DNA of 37,039 nt from Phycisphaeraceae bacterium (GTDB lineage Bacteria; Planctomycetota; Phycisphaerae; Phycisphaerales; Phycisphaeraceae). The stretch spans positions 1 to 37,039 of the forward strand of contig PAIY01000256.1 in the NCBI GenBank assembly GCA_002704825.1, written 5' to 3'. The position numbers and the translations under genes are program-made. The stretch's first letter is position 1. Each line of letters starts with the position of its first letter. Of the stretch, positions 15,534-23,865 are shown one piece after another. The notes under the pieces are model-generated. The model was not told the DNA's origin, ran no database searches, and was given only the letters and a program-made list of their open reading frames with translations.

Positions 15534-15585
15534 GTTCGTGCGAAGTTGTCAGACCAAATATTCAACAGTCTCAGAAGTCTTGGCA

Positions 15586-15621
15586 TCCGGGGTCTTCCGG
15601 GGGGTCGGAGACTTCCGGGGG
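15586..15621. repeat. tandem CCGGGG / CTTCCGGGG motifs between mltA and cmk
   Basis: Three copies of a CCGGGG-ending unit, two of them CTTCCGGGG, occur in 36 bases directly after the mltA stop. The same unit occurs three times in the non-coding end of the IS (3618-3660) and once in the repeat at 9743-9833. Confidence 0.55.
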
Positions 15622-16869
15622 TTATTGCAGGGGCATGCCCATGCGTGCCATCCATTGGCTGACGTATTGGGGTTTGAGGAAAAAGTAGTAAAGCTGGCCT
15701 TCAGCCAACTGGTAACCTGCCTGCATGCGTGCGACCTGGCCGACACCGTAGTAGATATCGCTGCGACCCGGTGCGCGGATGGCGCCGCCGGTGTCCTGAT
15801 CTGCCATGAGTCGCAGTTGGCTGCGGAGTTTGCCATCAATGCCGGTCATGGGGACATGGATCAGGGTTACCGCCCCACGTGGGAAGATGGACTTGTCGGT
15901 TGCGAGGGTGACCATGGGTGTGACCTGGAACCCCATTGATCCGCTGGGCCAGGAGTCGGGTTCGTAGGGTTGGAAGAAAACATAGCGTGGGTTTTGTGCC
16001 AACCGTGGCGCGAGGTCCTGTGGGTTTTTGCTGAAATAGTTTTCGATGGCAGGCAGGTTCACACTGTTTTCATCGAGCAATCCATCCGCAACGAGTTGCT
16101 TGGCAACACTGTGATAGGGATGCCCATTGGTGCCTGCGTAACCGACATACAGGATGCTGCCATCGGTCATCTGCAATTTGGCGGAACCTTGAATGTGGAT
16201 CAGGTAAACGTCAAACGGGTCGGCAAGCCAAACCAATTCGTTGCCCGAGAGGATGTTGTTGGCATCGATTTGCTGACGGGTGTAATACGGCTGGAAGCTG
16301 CCGTCAGCAAGCTTACGCCCCATCACCTTGCCGGAGATCGGATCGCTGACCAGGTCTTTGGGGCGGCGGTACAGCGGGTACTTGAACTGCTCCGTGCGCG
16401 TGTTCGAAGCGTTGAAAATCGGCGAGTAGTATCCGGTGAAAAGCACCGTCCCGCGATTGTCCCAGCCGACGGATTGGTAGAGATCAAACTGCTGCTTGAT
16501 GGTATTGATATCCAGCGGACTGATCATGCTGAGCATCGCAAAGACAGAAGCCTGAGCTTGATCATGGGTAATGCCCTGCACGGGGAAATGCGTCCTGGCA
16601 GAGGGTGCTGCATACCAGGCGAGACTGCGTTTATACGCCTTATCCAATGCGATGCGATTGGATTGATTGAGCAGCGGCGAGAGGTCAGGCCACTGGTCCA
16701 TTTCGAGTTTGACCAGAGCCTGTTCGCCTTCACCAAGTTGCCGAGCATATTGCGGCTTTTGTGGTGTTGGAACTTCGACTTGCTGCACGCGATCCTTGGC
16801 ACAGGCGCTGAGCATCATGACGGTCAAAACAAGGCAGACGATGTTCTTGATAAGTTTGATCATAATCAT
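15622..16869 (-). CDS. mltA: membrane-bound lytic murein transglycosylase A (MltA)
   Basis: A lipoprotein that cleaves peptidoglycan glycan strands to 1,6-anhydro products. The hydrophobic leader IMIKLIKNIVCLVLTVMMLSAC has lipobox LSAC. The MltA domain shows LFTGYYSPIFNASNTRTEQFKYPLYRRP, then LVWLADPFDVYLIHIQGSAKLQMTDGS, then VGYAGTNGHPYHSVAKQLV. The C-terminal 3D domain has MADQDTGGAIRAPGRSDIYYGVG with the expected Asp residues. The frame is open further upstream to 16929, overlapping pheA. I chose the ATG at 16869, just before the leader; 16863 and 16884 are also possible and none has a clear Shine-Dalgarno sequence. A peptidoglycan enzyme fits current knowledge that Planctomycetota have peptidoglycan. 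Confidence 0.9.
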   Translation of the reverse strand: MIMIKLIKNIVCLVLTVMMLSACAKDRVQQVEVPTPQKPQYARQLGEGEQALVKLEMDQWPDLSPLLNQSNRIALDKAYKRSLAWYAAPSARTHFPVQGITHDQAQASVFAMLSMISPLDINTIKQQFDLYQSVGWDNRGTVLFTGYYSPIFNASNTRTEQFKYPLYRRPKDLVSDPISGKVMGRKLADGSFQPYYTRQQIDANNILSGNELVWLADPFDVYLIHIQGSAKLQMTDGSILYVGYAGTNGHPYHSVAKQLVADGLLDENSVNLPAIENYFSKNPQDLAPRLAQNPRYVFFQPYEPDSWPSGSMGFQVTPMVTLATDKSIFPRGAVTLIHVPMTGIDGKLRSQLRLMADQDTGGAIRAPGRSDIYYGVGQVARMQAGYQLAEGQLYYFFLKPQYVSQWMARMGMPLQ

Positions 16870-16909
16870 GTCAGCGACACGCATTGCCGCATGGTAGGTG
16901 TCTGGTTTT

Positions 16910-18004
16910 TTACAACACTTCACGGGCACGTGGGAACGAACCGAGTACCGTCAATTGGCGACAATGCTTGCGCGCCTCTTCCAATGCCTTGGCAACGTTC
17001 TCGTCATCGCGATGCCCCAGGAAGTCAACAAAGAAATAATACTCCCAGTTGACATTGCGGCTTGGGCGTTTGTCGATGTGCGTCAGGTTCAAACCATTGT
17101 CACGGAAAACATCGAGCACTTCGGTCAACGAGCCAGCAACATGCTCCGTGGTGAACATGATCGCGGTCTTGTCATCACCGCTGCGTTTGGCATTGTCTCG
17201 GGAGACCACGAAAAAGCGCGTGATGTTGTTGGCTGAATCCTCAATGTTCTCAAACTGAACCTTCAGGCCATAGAGTTCACCCGCCAGTACGCTACCAACG
17301 GCAGCAGCACCTTCCTCCTTGGAAGCCATCTCCGCAGCCAGTGAAGTTGAAGCCACCGGGATTTTGTCCGCCCGCCCCAGTTGAACCGCAAGCCATTGGC
17401 GACATTGCGTGAACGCTGGCGGCTTGGAGTACACCTTGGTGATCTTGTCCACCGGTGAGTTGGACAGCAGGTTCTGGTGCACGGCAATGAGCACTTCGGC
17501 ATACACCGAAACAGAGTTACTCAAAAACGCATCAAGTGTCTCCCCAATCCCGCCGTGGGCGGAGCTTTCGATGGGAACCAGGCCGTAGTCGATATGACCG
17601 CGTGCAACCTCTTCGCAGACAGCGTGGATCTCGCCAAGGTCGTCATACTCGACACTTCTGCCGAACTTGCGAACCGCTGCCAGGTGACTGAACGAACCGG
17701 GAGGTCCGAGGTAACCAATGCGAAGCGGGCGTTCCAGGGCAAAGCTGCCACTCATCATTTCACGCCAGATGGCTTCGAGGCATTTCTGTGGCAACGGTCC
17801 CTTGTTGTAGTTTCGGACCTGTTCGAGCACCTTCTGTTCACGTTCCGGTGCGTAGATCGGGGAGTCCAGATCGCGTTTGACTTCGCCAACCTGCACGACC
17901 ACTTTGGCTCGTTCGTTGAGCAGTTCAATGATCTGCTTATCGAGTCCGTCGATCTTCTCGCGCAAGGGCGCCAACCGTGCCTGGATATCATTGTCTTGGG
18001 TCAT
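16910..18004 (-). CDS. pheA: bifunctional chorismate mutase / prephenate dehydratase
   Basis: This P-protein converts chorismate to prephenate and then to phenylpyruvate for phenylalanine synthesis. An AroQ chorismate mutase domain (residues about 4-90) shows LREKIDGLDKQIIELLNERAKVVVQVGEVK. Prephenate dehydratase (about 95-275) shows IGYLGPPGSFSHLAAVRKFG, GLVPIESSAHGGIGETLDAF and the TRFFVVSRD end, where the conserved TRF carries the catalytic Thr. A C-terminal ACT domain (about 285-360) has HVAGSLTEVLDVFRDNGLNLTHIDKRPSRNVNWEYYFFVDFLGH. The usual ESRP phenylalanine-binding motif reads DKRP here. I start at 18004; an ATG at 18040 is in frame. It is divergent from tatC with about 115 bases between the starts. 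Confidence 0.94.
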   Translation of the reverse strand: MTQDNDIQARLAPLREKIDGLDKQIIELLNERAKVVVQVGEVKRDLDSPIYAPEREQKVLEQVRNYNKGPLPQKCLEAIWREMMSGSFALERPLRIGYLGPPGSFSHLAAVRKFGRSVEYDDLGEIHAVCEEVARGHIDYGLVPIESSAHGGIGETLDAFLSNSVSVYAEVLIAVHQNLLSNSPVDKITKVYSKPPAFTQCRQWLAVQLGRADKIPVASTSLAAEMASKEEGAAAVGSVLAGELYGLKVQFENIEDSANNITRFFVVSRDNAKRSGDDKTAIMFTTEHVAGSLTEVLDVFRDNGLNLTHIDKRPSRNVNWEYYFFVDFLGHRDDENVAKALEEARKHCRQLTVLGSFPRAREVL

Positions 18005-18120
18005 GCGGGGTATTGTACTGGTATCGGCGATCCGTTGCATCGTTGCTATTGTCAGAAATAGCGGAAGTTTGTCTCCCAGTCGCCTGTCACTGCTTCGTGA
18101 AAATCACTACAATCCTACAC

Positions 18121-19173
18121 ATGTCCGAACCGTCCACAGATGAACACGTGATGAGCTTTGGCGATCACCTCGAAGACCTGCGTAAGCGGATGATCCATGC
18201 GATGATCGGGACGGTGGTGATCGTGCTGGTGACGACGTATTACGGTGACCACATCGTCGCCTGGCTTCAGCAACCGTTGCACCACGCCCAGCGTCAAGCC
18301 GGACTCCCCGCCAAGACGTTTGGCTTTAACGTGACGACCGGCTTTGCCATCTACATGCAGGTCTCGCTGATCTCCGGCATTATTCTCTCGGGGCCCTGGA
18401 TTCTCTACCAAGCCTGGAAATTCATCGAAACAGGACTCTACCAATCCGAAAAGAAACTGGTGCTGATTCTTGCACCGTTCAGTGCGATCATGACTGCGTT
18501 GGGGATCGGCTTTGCGTATTACGTGATGCTGCCGATCTGTCTGACGTTTTTGATCACCTTTACCACCAGTTACCCCGAAGCAGGCGGCGAGGGTCCGACG
18601 TTTACGGATCACTTAACGCAGGTCGTCGAGTCCTTTGCCAACACCGGCACGGACCGTGGTTCCAAACCACAAAACCTCAGCCTGACCGACCCGGACACCC
18701 CCAAAGCCCAACACGGCATGCAGGTGCCCCTACTCAACAACGATCCGACCGAACCGGTCAACGGCGAGATGTGGTTTAACCGGCAATCCTCGGAATTAAA
18801 GCTCCAGATTGACGGTCGTATCAAGTCCATCCCCCTGGCCACCGACTCACTGATGAGTCCACTGATTGAAATCGGCCAATACATCAACTTCGTCACCTAT
18901 CTCACACTCGGCGTCGTTGTTGCCTTCCAACTCCCACTGCTGATGCTCATCATCGGTTTTACCGGCATCCTCCCCCCGCAACTCATCAGCCGCTACCGCC
19001 GTCATTGCGTCTTCATCTGCTTCGTTCTCGGCGCGGTGCTCACGCCTGCTGACCCAATCAGCATGGTGGTGTTAGCCGTACCGTTGTGGTTCCTCTTTGA
19101 GTTTGGTTTGAAGCTGATGAAGCTGGTCTACAAACCACGAGTATTTGATGATGAATCGGATGATGTGGCGTAA
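18121..19173 (+). CDS. tatC: Sec-independent protein translocase TatC with a large loop insertion
   Basis: The core receptor of the twin-arginine translocase in the inner membrane. The N-terminal MSFGDHLEDLRKRM is the conserved cytoplasmic start. Membrane segments follow, with FGFNVTTGFAIYMQVSLISGIILSGPWILYQAWKFIETGLYQSEKK carrying the conserved Phe and Glu of the signal-peptide site. Near the C-terminus FVLGAVLTPADPISMVVLAVPLWFLFEFGL completes six segments. Between residues about 150 and 250, in the second periplasmic loop, lies an extra hydrophilic stretch of roughly 80-90 residues, so the protein has 350 residues instead of about 250. This stretch contains NDPTEPVNGEMWFNRQSSELKLQIDG, which resembles the short GxxWFN units of tail-fibre-like and LamG-like proteins. 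No Shine-Dalgarno sequence precedes the ATG. Confidence 0.93.
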   Translation: MSEPSTDEHVMSFGDHLEDLRKRMIHAMIGTVVIVLVTTYYGDHIVAWLQQPLHHAQRQAGLPAKTFGFNVTTGFAIYMQVSLISGIILSGPWILYQAWKFIETGLYQSEKKLVLILAPFSAIMTALGIGFAYYVMLPICLTFLITFTTSYPEAGGEGPTFTDHLTQVVESFANTGTDRGSKPQNLSLTDPDTPKAQHGMQVPLLNNDPTEPVNGEMWFNRQSSELKLQIDGRIKSIPLATDSLMSPLIEIGQYINFVTYLTLGVVVAFQLPLLMLIIGFTGILPPQLISRYRRHCVFICFVLGAVLTPADPISMVVLAVPLWFLFEFGLKLMKLVYKPRVFDDESDDVA

Positions 19174-19184
19174 TTGCCAAGGCA

Positions 19185-19224
19185 TTTTTACCGCAGAGAC
19201 GCAGAGGACTCAGAGGTAAGAGAG
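19185..19224 (+). repeat. left arm of a 40-bp inverted repeat around a small broken gene
   Basis: The arm contains ACCGCAGAGACGCAGAGGAC and CAGAGGTAAGAGAG. It pairs with 19639-19679 with only a few mismatches. GC-rich GACGCAGAGG units of this kind are common intergenic repeats in environmental bacteria. Confidence 0.75.
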
Positions 19225-19251
19225 ATTAAGAATGTTGTTTTGGGGGATGTC

Positions 19252-19626
19252 ATGAAATACAAGACAGCGTTTCGGTTGGGACTTTAGCTTATTGGGGTTT
19301 ATCTTGTCACAACAAGTGTTATGCCCGTTATCGCCATCACTGTCTGGATCATTGGTGCATATATGGAATCAAGGCCGGAGCTGTTTACCACAAACATATA
19401 TTACTCCGTTCTCAATAGTGGTTTTTTCAATTTGATTGCAGGTCTCTACCTGTTCTTCGGTGGCAAATGGATCGTCAACAAAGCGATCCCGAGCAATCGT
19501 CCGTACTGCCATGAATGTGGCTATGAATTGACGCATGCGAGATCGAATGTGTGCCCGGAATGCGGGACGGAATTTAAAGCTGAACTATCATCGAAAACGC
19601 GCGTCACAAGTGACGCGGCTAAATAA
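19252..19626 (+). pseudogene. small membrane zinc-ribbon protein with an in-frame TAG stop
   Basis: A GGGGG sequence precedes ATG 19252. The frame reads MKYKTAFRLGL, stops at TAG 19285-19287, and then continues open for 112 more codons from LIGVYLVTTSVMPVIAITVWIIGAY. The part after the stop contains two hydrophobic segments (the one just given and GFFNLIAGLYLFFGGKWIV). A C-terminal zinc ribbon, YCHECGYELTHARSNVCPECGTEF, carries two CxxC pairs. An ATG at 19321 could still give a 101-residue protein that starts inside the first membrane segment. The full frame suggests an original 124-residue protein with two membrane helices and a cytosolic zinc ribbon, a frequent type in planctomycetes. It is flanked by inverted repeats and may be a passenger. 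Confidence 0.65.
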
Positions 19627-19638
19627 CAAAATCAACAC

Positions 19639-19679
19639 TCTCTTAACTCTGAGTCCTCTGCGTCTTGGCGGTTAAAAAC
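19639..19679 (-). repeat. right arm of the 40-bp inverted repeat
   Basis: Reverse complement of 19185-19224 with few mismatches, sharing GACGCAGAGGACTCAGAG. It ends 12 bases before the uvrC stop, at a convergent gene junction, and may also act as a terminator. Confidence 0.75.
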
Positions 19680-19690
19680 TGCCTTCAGAA

Positions 19691-21031
19691 TCACTCACCA
19701 ATCACACGCTTTCGTCGTAGGATGTGATGATAATGCTGAGCAAAACGGTGGGCTTCGTCACGAATCGCCTGGCAGACTTTCAGGCCCGGATTCTCTCTAC
19801 CTAACTTGATGGGTTCGTTCTGGAATTGCGTGTAGATCAGTTCTTCCTTCTTGGCCAGTGAGATCACCATGGGCGGTTTGATGTCCACCCCCTCGAAGAC
19901 TTCCAACGCTGCGTGGAGTTGGCCGATGCCGCCGTCGATGATGATGACGTCGGGGTAGAGTTCGTTGCCTTGTGCGGCTTCACGGTAGCGACGGGAGACG
20001 ACCTCGCGGATGGAAGCATAATCGTCATTGCCACCGGGGACGGTTTTGATCTGGTAGCGACGGTACTCGGATTTGAGGGGGCGACCATCGACGAAACAGA
20101 CCTTGCTGCCCACGGTTTCGTTGCCTTGGAGATGAGCGATGTCGATGCATTCGATGCAGCGGATGGGTTCAGTGATGCCCAGCGTCTTTTGCAACGATGC
20201 CATACCCTTGGCAGGATCCGCGTAGAAGGTTTCGGCTTCGGGTTGCCAATTCTGTTTGACCTTGCCACGCTCGTCGAGTTTTTCCAGTGCTTTGATCTGG
20301 TCACGCAGTACCGCTGCTTTTTCAAACTCCAGATTTTTGGATGCTTGAAGCATTTCCTCTTTGAACTCGCGGATCATGACCGAACGCTTGGACTCCAGAA
20401 ATCGGACGAAGCGGTTGATGTCCGCCCGGTAGGCTTCCTTGGAGATTTTATCCCCGCAGGGCGCAGTGCATTGCTTGATGGGATAGAGCAGGCAGGGTCG
20501 GAAGAATTTCTTGCGTGAGTCGTCCTCGCGAATATCCAAATGACAGGTTCGGAACTTGAACACCCGTTGAAGCAGTTGGACCGACTCCCGCAGCGCGTTG
20601 ACATTGGTGAACGGCCCGAAAATCTTGGCCCCCTTGAACTCAGGATCACCAGGCTGGCGGGTGATGAAAACGCCGGGGTAATCATCGCGCATGGTGATCG
20701 CCAGGTACGGGAAGGTCTTGTCATCCGTGAGAAGGACGTTAAATCGCGGGTGGATGTCCTTGATCAAACGGTTCTCAGTGAGCAGTGCTTCCCATTCACC
20801 TTCACACTCCAGGTGATCAAAGTCTTCGACCACATCGAGCATGGGCTGCTTGCGTGGGCCCAGGTCTGCTGAGGGGATAAAATAGCTGCTGACACGGTTG
20901 GGGAGTTTGGACGCTTTGCCGACGTAAATGACGACGCCTTTTTCGTCTTTCATCATGTACACACCAGGGACCGGCGGGAGTTTGCGCGCCTTTTCCAGCA
21001 GTCGCTTGAGCTTGTCATCACGATCGGACAT
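19691..21031 (-). CDS. uvrC: UvrC-type excinuclease subunit lacking the C-terminal HhH domain
   Basis: A nucleotide-excision-repair endonuclease that makes the incisions around UvrB-bound damage. The N-terminal GIY-YIG domain shows PPVPGVYMMKDEKGVVIYVGKASKLPNRVSSYF, with the catalytic Glu in the following AL-LTENRLIKDIHPRFN. The Cys-rich region CLLYPIKQCTAPC lies near residue 185. A UVR motif (EEMLQASKNLEFEKAAVLRDQIKAL) and the RNase H-like C-terminal nuclease (CIECIDIAHLQGNETVGSKVCFVDG, VIIIDGGIGQLHAALEVF, LGRENPGLKVCQAIRDEAHRFAQHYH) follow. The protein ends at residue 446, right after this domain. Typical UvrC proteins of about 600 residues add a tandem helix-hairpin-helix. No in-frame continuation is visible. 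Confidence 0.9.
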   Translation of the reverse strand: MSDRDDKLKRLLEKARKLPPVPGVYMMKDEKGVVIYVGKASKLPNRVSSYFIPSADLGPRKQPMLDVVEDFDHLECEGEWEALLTENRLIKDIHPRFNVLLTDDKTFPYLAITMRDDYPGVFITRQPGDPEFKGAKIFGPFTNVNALRESVQLLQRVFKFRTCHLDIREDDSRKKFFRPCLLYPIKQCTAPCGDKISKEAYRADINRFVRFLESKRSVMIREFKEEMLQASKNLEFEKAAVLRDQIKALEKLDERGKVKQNWQPEAETFYADPAKGMASLQKTLGITEPIRCIECIDIAHLQGNETVGSKVCFVDGRPLKSEYRRYQIKTVPGGNDDYASIREVVSRRYREAAQGNELYPDVIIIDGGIGQLHAALEVFEGVDIKPPMVISLAKKEELIYTQFQNEPIKLGRENPGLKVCQAIRDEAHRFAQHYHHILRRKRVIGE

Positions 21032-21623
21032 GGTTGCATTATAGGGAAGAGAGTAGGCAGTCGTGATTAGGGAGTAGGAAAAGACATGTGAGATGTAGCG
21101 TGGTGTTGTGCCAATGGTGATGCGACCCGTCAGATTCGACCGATGGTCTCATCTGGCGGCTTGTGTTTGGTAACTGATAAGTTCATCCATCCAATCCAAC
21201 GTAGTATGCCCCTACTCCCTACTCCGATAACTGAATTTTGTTCTTACACAGCGCATCACATCCGTTTAAATCAGATTAATCTATCCGTACATCGGTGTGA
21301 AAACCAAAAATGACTTGACGAGAGGCGCTGAACCTGTATCCTACGGCACTTTGCCAGGCCCGGTGACATGGCTGTACTTACAGACCATCTATTGTTATGA
21401 TGTGGGGCTTGGCATCAAACGCGCCATCAGACCTGCAGATTTATGACTCACAGGCACCACTCCGACCGACCACCATGTGGCTTGTCGGATACCTGCGATG
21501 GCTGGCTGACTGATTGTCTCAGAACGGCCAATGGTGTCAGACTAGGCTTCTTACGGATGAGAAGCGACAGAAAGATTTTTGGAAATGACAACGGCTACGA
21601 CGTCCCCAAATGAGGCTAAGAAA
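21032..21623. other. long non-coding region between uvrC and fusA
   Basis: No convincing gene is visible. Near uvrC there is AGGGAGTAGG (21069-21078), with its reverse complement at 21211-21220, reminiscent of the TTAGGGA repeat at 11542. The fusA promoter lies at 21314-21341, leaving a leader of about 270 bases. That leader has CCGAC/GTCGG and CCAC/GTGG pairings near 21462-21487 that could fold. I recognise no known riboswitch or ribosomal-protein leader. Confidence 0.5.
21314..21341 (+). promoter_or_regulatory. sigma-70 promoter of fusA
   Basis: TTGACG, 16 bases, then TATCCT: a near-consensus -35 with a fair -10. It gives a leader of about 270 bases before the fusA ATG. The candidate PilZ promoter (30620-30647) has the same TTGAC-N-16-TATCC pattern. 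Confidence 0.6.
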
Positions 21624-23741
21624 ATGAGTGTTCTGGACTTTTACCGTAACTTTGGTATCTGTGCTCACATCGACGCGGGTAAGACCACCGTCACCGAACG
21701 TGTGCTCTACTACACCGGCAAGAACTACAAGATGGGTGAAGTGCACGAAGGTACCGCCACCATGGACTTCCTCGTCGAAGAACAGCAGCGTGGCATCACC
21801 ATTCAGTCGGCTGCAACCACCTGCCCGTGGATCCGCAACGACAAGACCTACACCATGAACCTCATCGACACCCCCGGCCACGTCGACTTCACCATTGAAG
21901 TGGAACGTTCCATGCGTGTGCTCGACGGTGCAGTCGTCGTTTTCGACGGTAAAGAAGGCGTCGAAGCTCAGTCCGAAACCGTTTGGCGTCAGGCTGACCG
22001 TTACAACGTCCCCCGTATTTGCTTCATCAACAAGATGGACAAGATGGGTGCAGACTTTGAATACTCCTTTAACACCATCATCGAACGCCTCGGTGCCAAC
22101 CCCGTTGCCGTTCAGATTCCCATCGGTAAAGCTGACACCCTCGAAGGTGTCATCGACCTGCTGGGCATGAAGGCTTACTACTTCTCCACCGAAGATCTCG
22201 GTGCCAAAGTCGAAGAGCGTGAAATCCCCGCTGACCTGCTGGAAACCGCAGAAAAGTGGCGTCACGATCTGTTCGAAAAAGCAGCAGAACAAGATGATGC
22301 ACTGACTGAAAAATACCTGATGGAAGAAGAAATCACTGTCGACGAAATCCGTGCTGCACTTCGTAAGGGCACCATCGCCCGCACCATCTGCCCGACCTTC
22401 TGCGGTTCGGCTCTGAAGAACATCGGCGTCCAGCGTCTGCTCGACGGTGTCATCGACTACCTGCCATGTCCGACGGAAGTTCCCGAAATTCAGGGTACCG
22501 CCGTTGATGATCCCGAAAAGAAAATGTCCCGTCCCCACGACCGCGAAGCACCCTTCTCTGCTCTGGCATTCAAGGTTGTCTCCGATCAGCACGGTGACTT
22601 GACCTACATCCGCATCTACTCGGGTACCCTCGAAAAGGGTACGCGTGTGCTCAACGCTGCCAGCGGCAAGAAGGAAATCATTTCCCGTATTTTCGAAATG
22701 CACGCCAAGGATCGCATCGCACAGGAAGCCGTCTACGCCGGTCAGATCGTTGCCATCGTGGGTCTGAAGAACACCAACACCGGTGACACACTTTGTGACC
22801 CGGACAAGCCGATCATCCTCGAACGCATGGACTTCCCCGAACCCGTTATCAGTATGTCCATCGAACCGGCTTCACAGGGTGACAAGGACAAGCTCGGTGA
22901 TGCTTTGGGTGTCATCCGTCGTGAAGACCCCAGCTTCCAAAGCCACTTTGACGAAGAAACCGGCCAGACCATCATTGCGGGTATGGGCGAACTTCACCTT
23001 GAAATTATCGTCAACAAACTCACCCGTGACATGAAGATCGGCGTGAACGTTGGTAAGCCCCGTGTGGCCTACAAGGAAACCATCACCGGTACTGCCACCG
23101 CTCGCGGTGTCCACAAGAAGCAGTCCGGTGGTCGTGGTCAGTTTGGTGACTGTACCATCACGATCGAACCTTATACCGAAGCTCAGGCTGAAGAAGATGG
23201 CTTGAAGTTCATCAACGGCATGGCCTTCGAAAACAAGGTCGTCGGCGGTTCGATTCCCAAGGAATACATCCCCTCCGTCGAAGCCGGTTGCCGTGCAGCA
23301 GCTACCAGCGGTGTGCTCGCCGGTTACAACCTGCTTAACACTAAGGTCACCCTCATCGACGGTTCATACCACGATGTGGACTCCTCACAGGTTGCCTTCG
23401 AACAAGCCGGTATGCTTGGTTTCCGCGAAGTTGCCCGCAAGGCCGGTCTTGAACTGCTTGAACCGTTCATGAAGGTTGTTGTCACCACCCCCGAAGAATT
23501 CGTCGGTAACGTGTCCGGCGACCTCAACCGTCGTCGTGCTCTGATCAGCGAATCCGAACAGCGTGGCAATGCCCGTCTACTCACCGCAGAAGCACCGCTG
23601 AGCGAAATGTTCGGTTATGCTTCCACGCTGCGTGGTATGACCCAGGGCCGTGCAAGCTTCTCGATGGAACCGCTGGAATACCGCATCGTCCCCAGCAACA
23701 TCGCCAAGACGATCCTCGAAGAAGGCGAAAAGTCCAAGTAA
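21624..23741 (+). CDS. fusA: elongation factor G
   Basis: The translational GTPase that drives ribosomal translocation and, with RRF, recycling. The G domain shows AHIDAGKTT (P-loop), RGITIQSAA (switch I), DTPGHVDF and NKMD. Domain II ([17 protein letters not shown]), domain IV ([23 protein letters not shown], with the loop reaching the decoding site) and domain V ([33 protein letters not shown]) follow. I chose ATG 21624 because [20 protein letters not shown] matches the family N-terminus; ATG 21585 and TTG 21579 would add 13-15 residues. The resulting 705 residues are normal. Codon use is strongly restricted (AAC, GTC, CGT/CGC, GAA), unlike neighbouring genes, as expected for very high expression. 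Confidence 0.97.
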   Translation: MSVLDFYRNFGICAHIDAGKTTVTERVLYYTGKNYKMGEVHEGTATMDFLVEEQQRGITIQSAATTCPWIRNDKTYTMNLIDTPGHVDFTIEVERSMRVLDGAVVVFDGKEGVEAQSETVWRQADRYNVPRICFINKMDKMGADFEYSFNTIIERLGANPVAVQIPIGKADTLEGVIDLLGMKAYYFSTEDLGAKVEEREIPADLLETAEKWRHDLFEKAAEQDDALTEKYLMEEEITVDEIRAALRKGTIARTICPTFCGSALKNIGVQRLLDGVIDYLPCPTEVPEIQGTAVDDPEKKMSRPHDREAPFSALAFKVVSDQHGDLTYIRIYSGTLEKGTRVLNAASGKKEIISRIFEMHAKDRIAQEAVYAGQIVAIVGLKNTNTGDTLCDPDKPIILERMDFPEPVISMSIEPASQGDKDKLGDALGVIRREDPSFQSHFDEETGQTIIAGMGELHLEIIVNKLTRDMKIGVNVGKPRVAYKETITGTATARGVHKKQSGGRGQFGDCTITIEPYTEAQAEEDGLKFINGMAFENKVVGGSIPKEYIPSVEAGCRAAATSGVLAGYNLLNTKVTLIDGSYHDVDSSQVAFEQAGMLGFREVARKAGLELLEPFMKVVVTTPEEFVGNVSGDLNRRRALISESEQRGNARLLTAEAPLSEMFGYASTLRGMTQGRASFSMEPLEYRIVPSNIAKTILEEGEKSK

Positions 23742-23775
23742 GTCAAACAGTCAAATGACTGGTTGCAGATAAAAC

Positions 23776-23818
23776 AAAACGCCCTGGCGAGTCACGATTC
23801 GCCAGGGCGTTTTTTGTT
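23776..23818. terminator. intrinsic terminator after fusA (bidirectional)
   Basis: Perfect stem ACGCCCTGGCGA / TCGCCAGGGCGT with an 8-base loop. It is followed by T-rich sequence on the + strand and preceded by A-runs, so it can serve fusA and the convergent GH172 gene. Confidence 0.92.
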
Positions 23819-23865
23819 TCGAACCAATTGATTAAAACCGCATGTGTTTTAGTGCATCATTGCTC

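Noticed and set aside
15970..17052. 360-codon + strand frame opposite mltA
   Set aside because: It overlaps two well-supported minus-strand genes and shows no domain or start signal.
19285..19287. TAG read as pyrrolysine or as a sense codon
   Set aside because: No pyl genes are seen, the residue would lie in a membrane segment of a small protein, and a simple nonsense mutation is the easier explanation.
21537..22703. 388-codon minus-strand frame opposite fusA
   Set aside because: It is a by-product of the extreme codon bias of fusA on the other strand. Its composition (long runs of Phe, Val, Gly, Asp) is typical of an antisense shadow.
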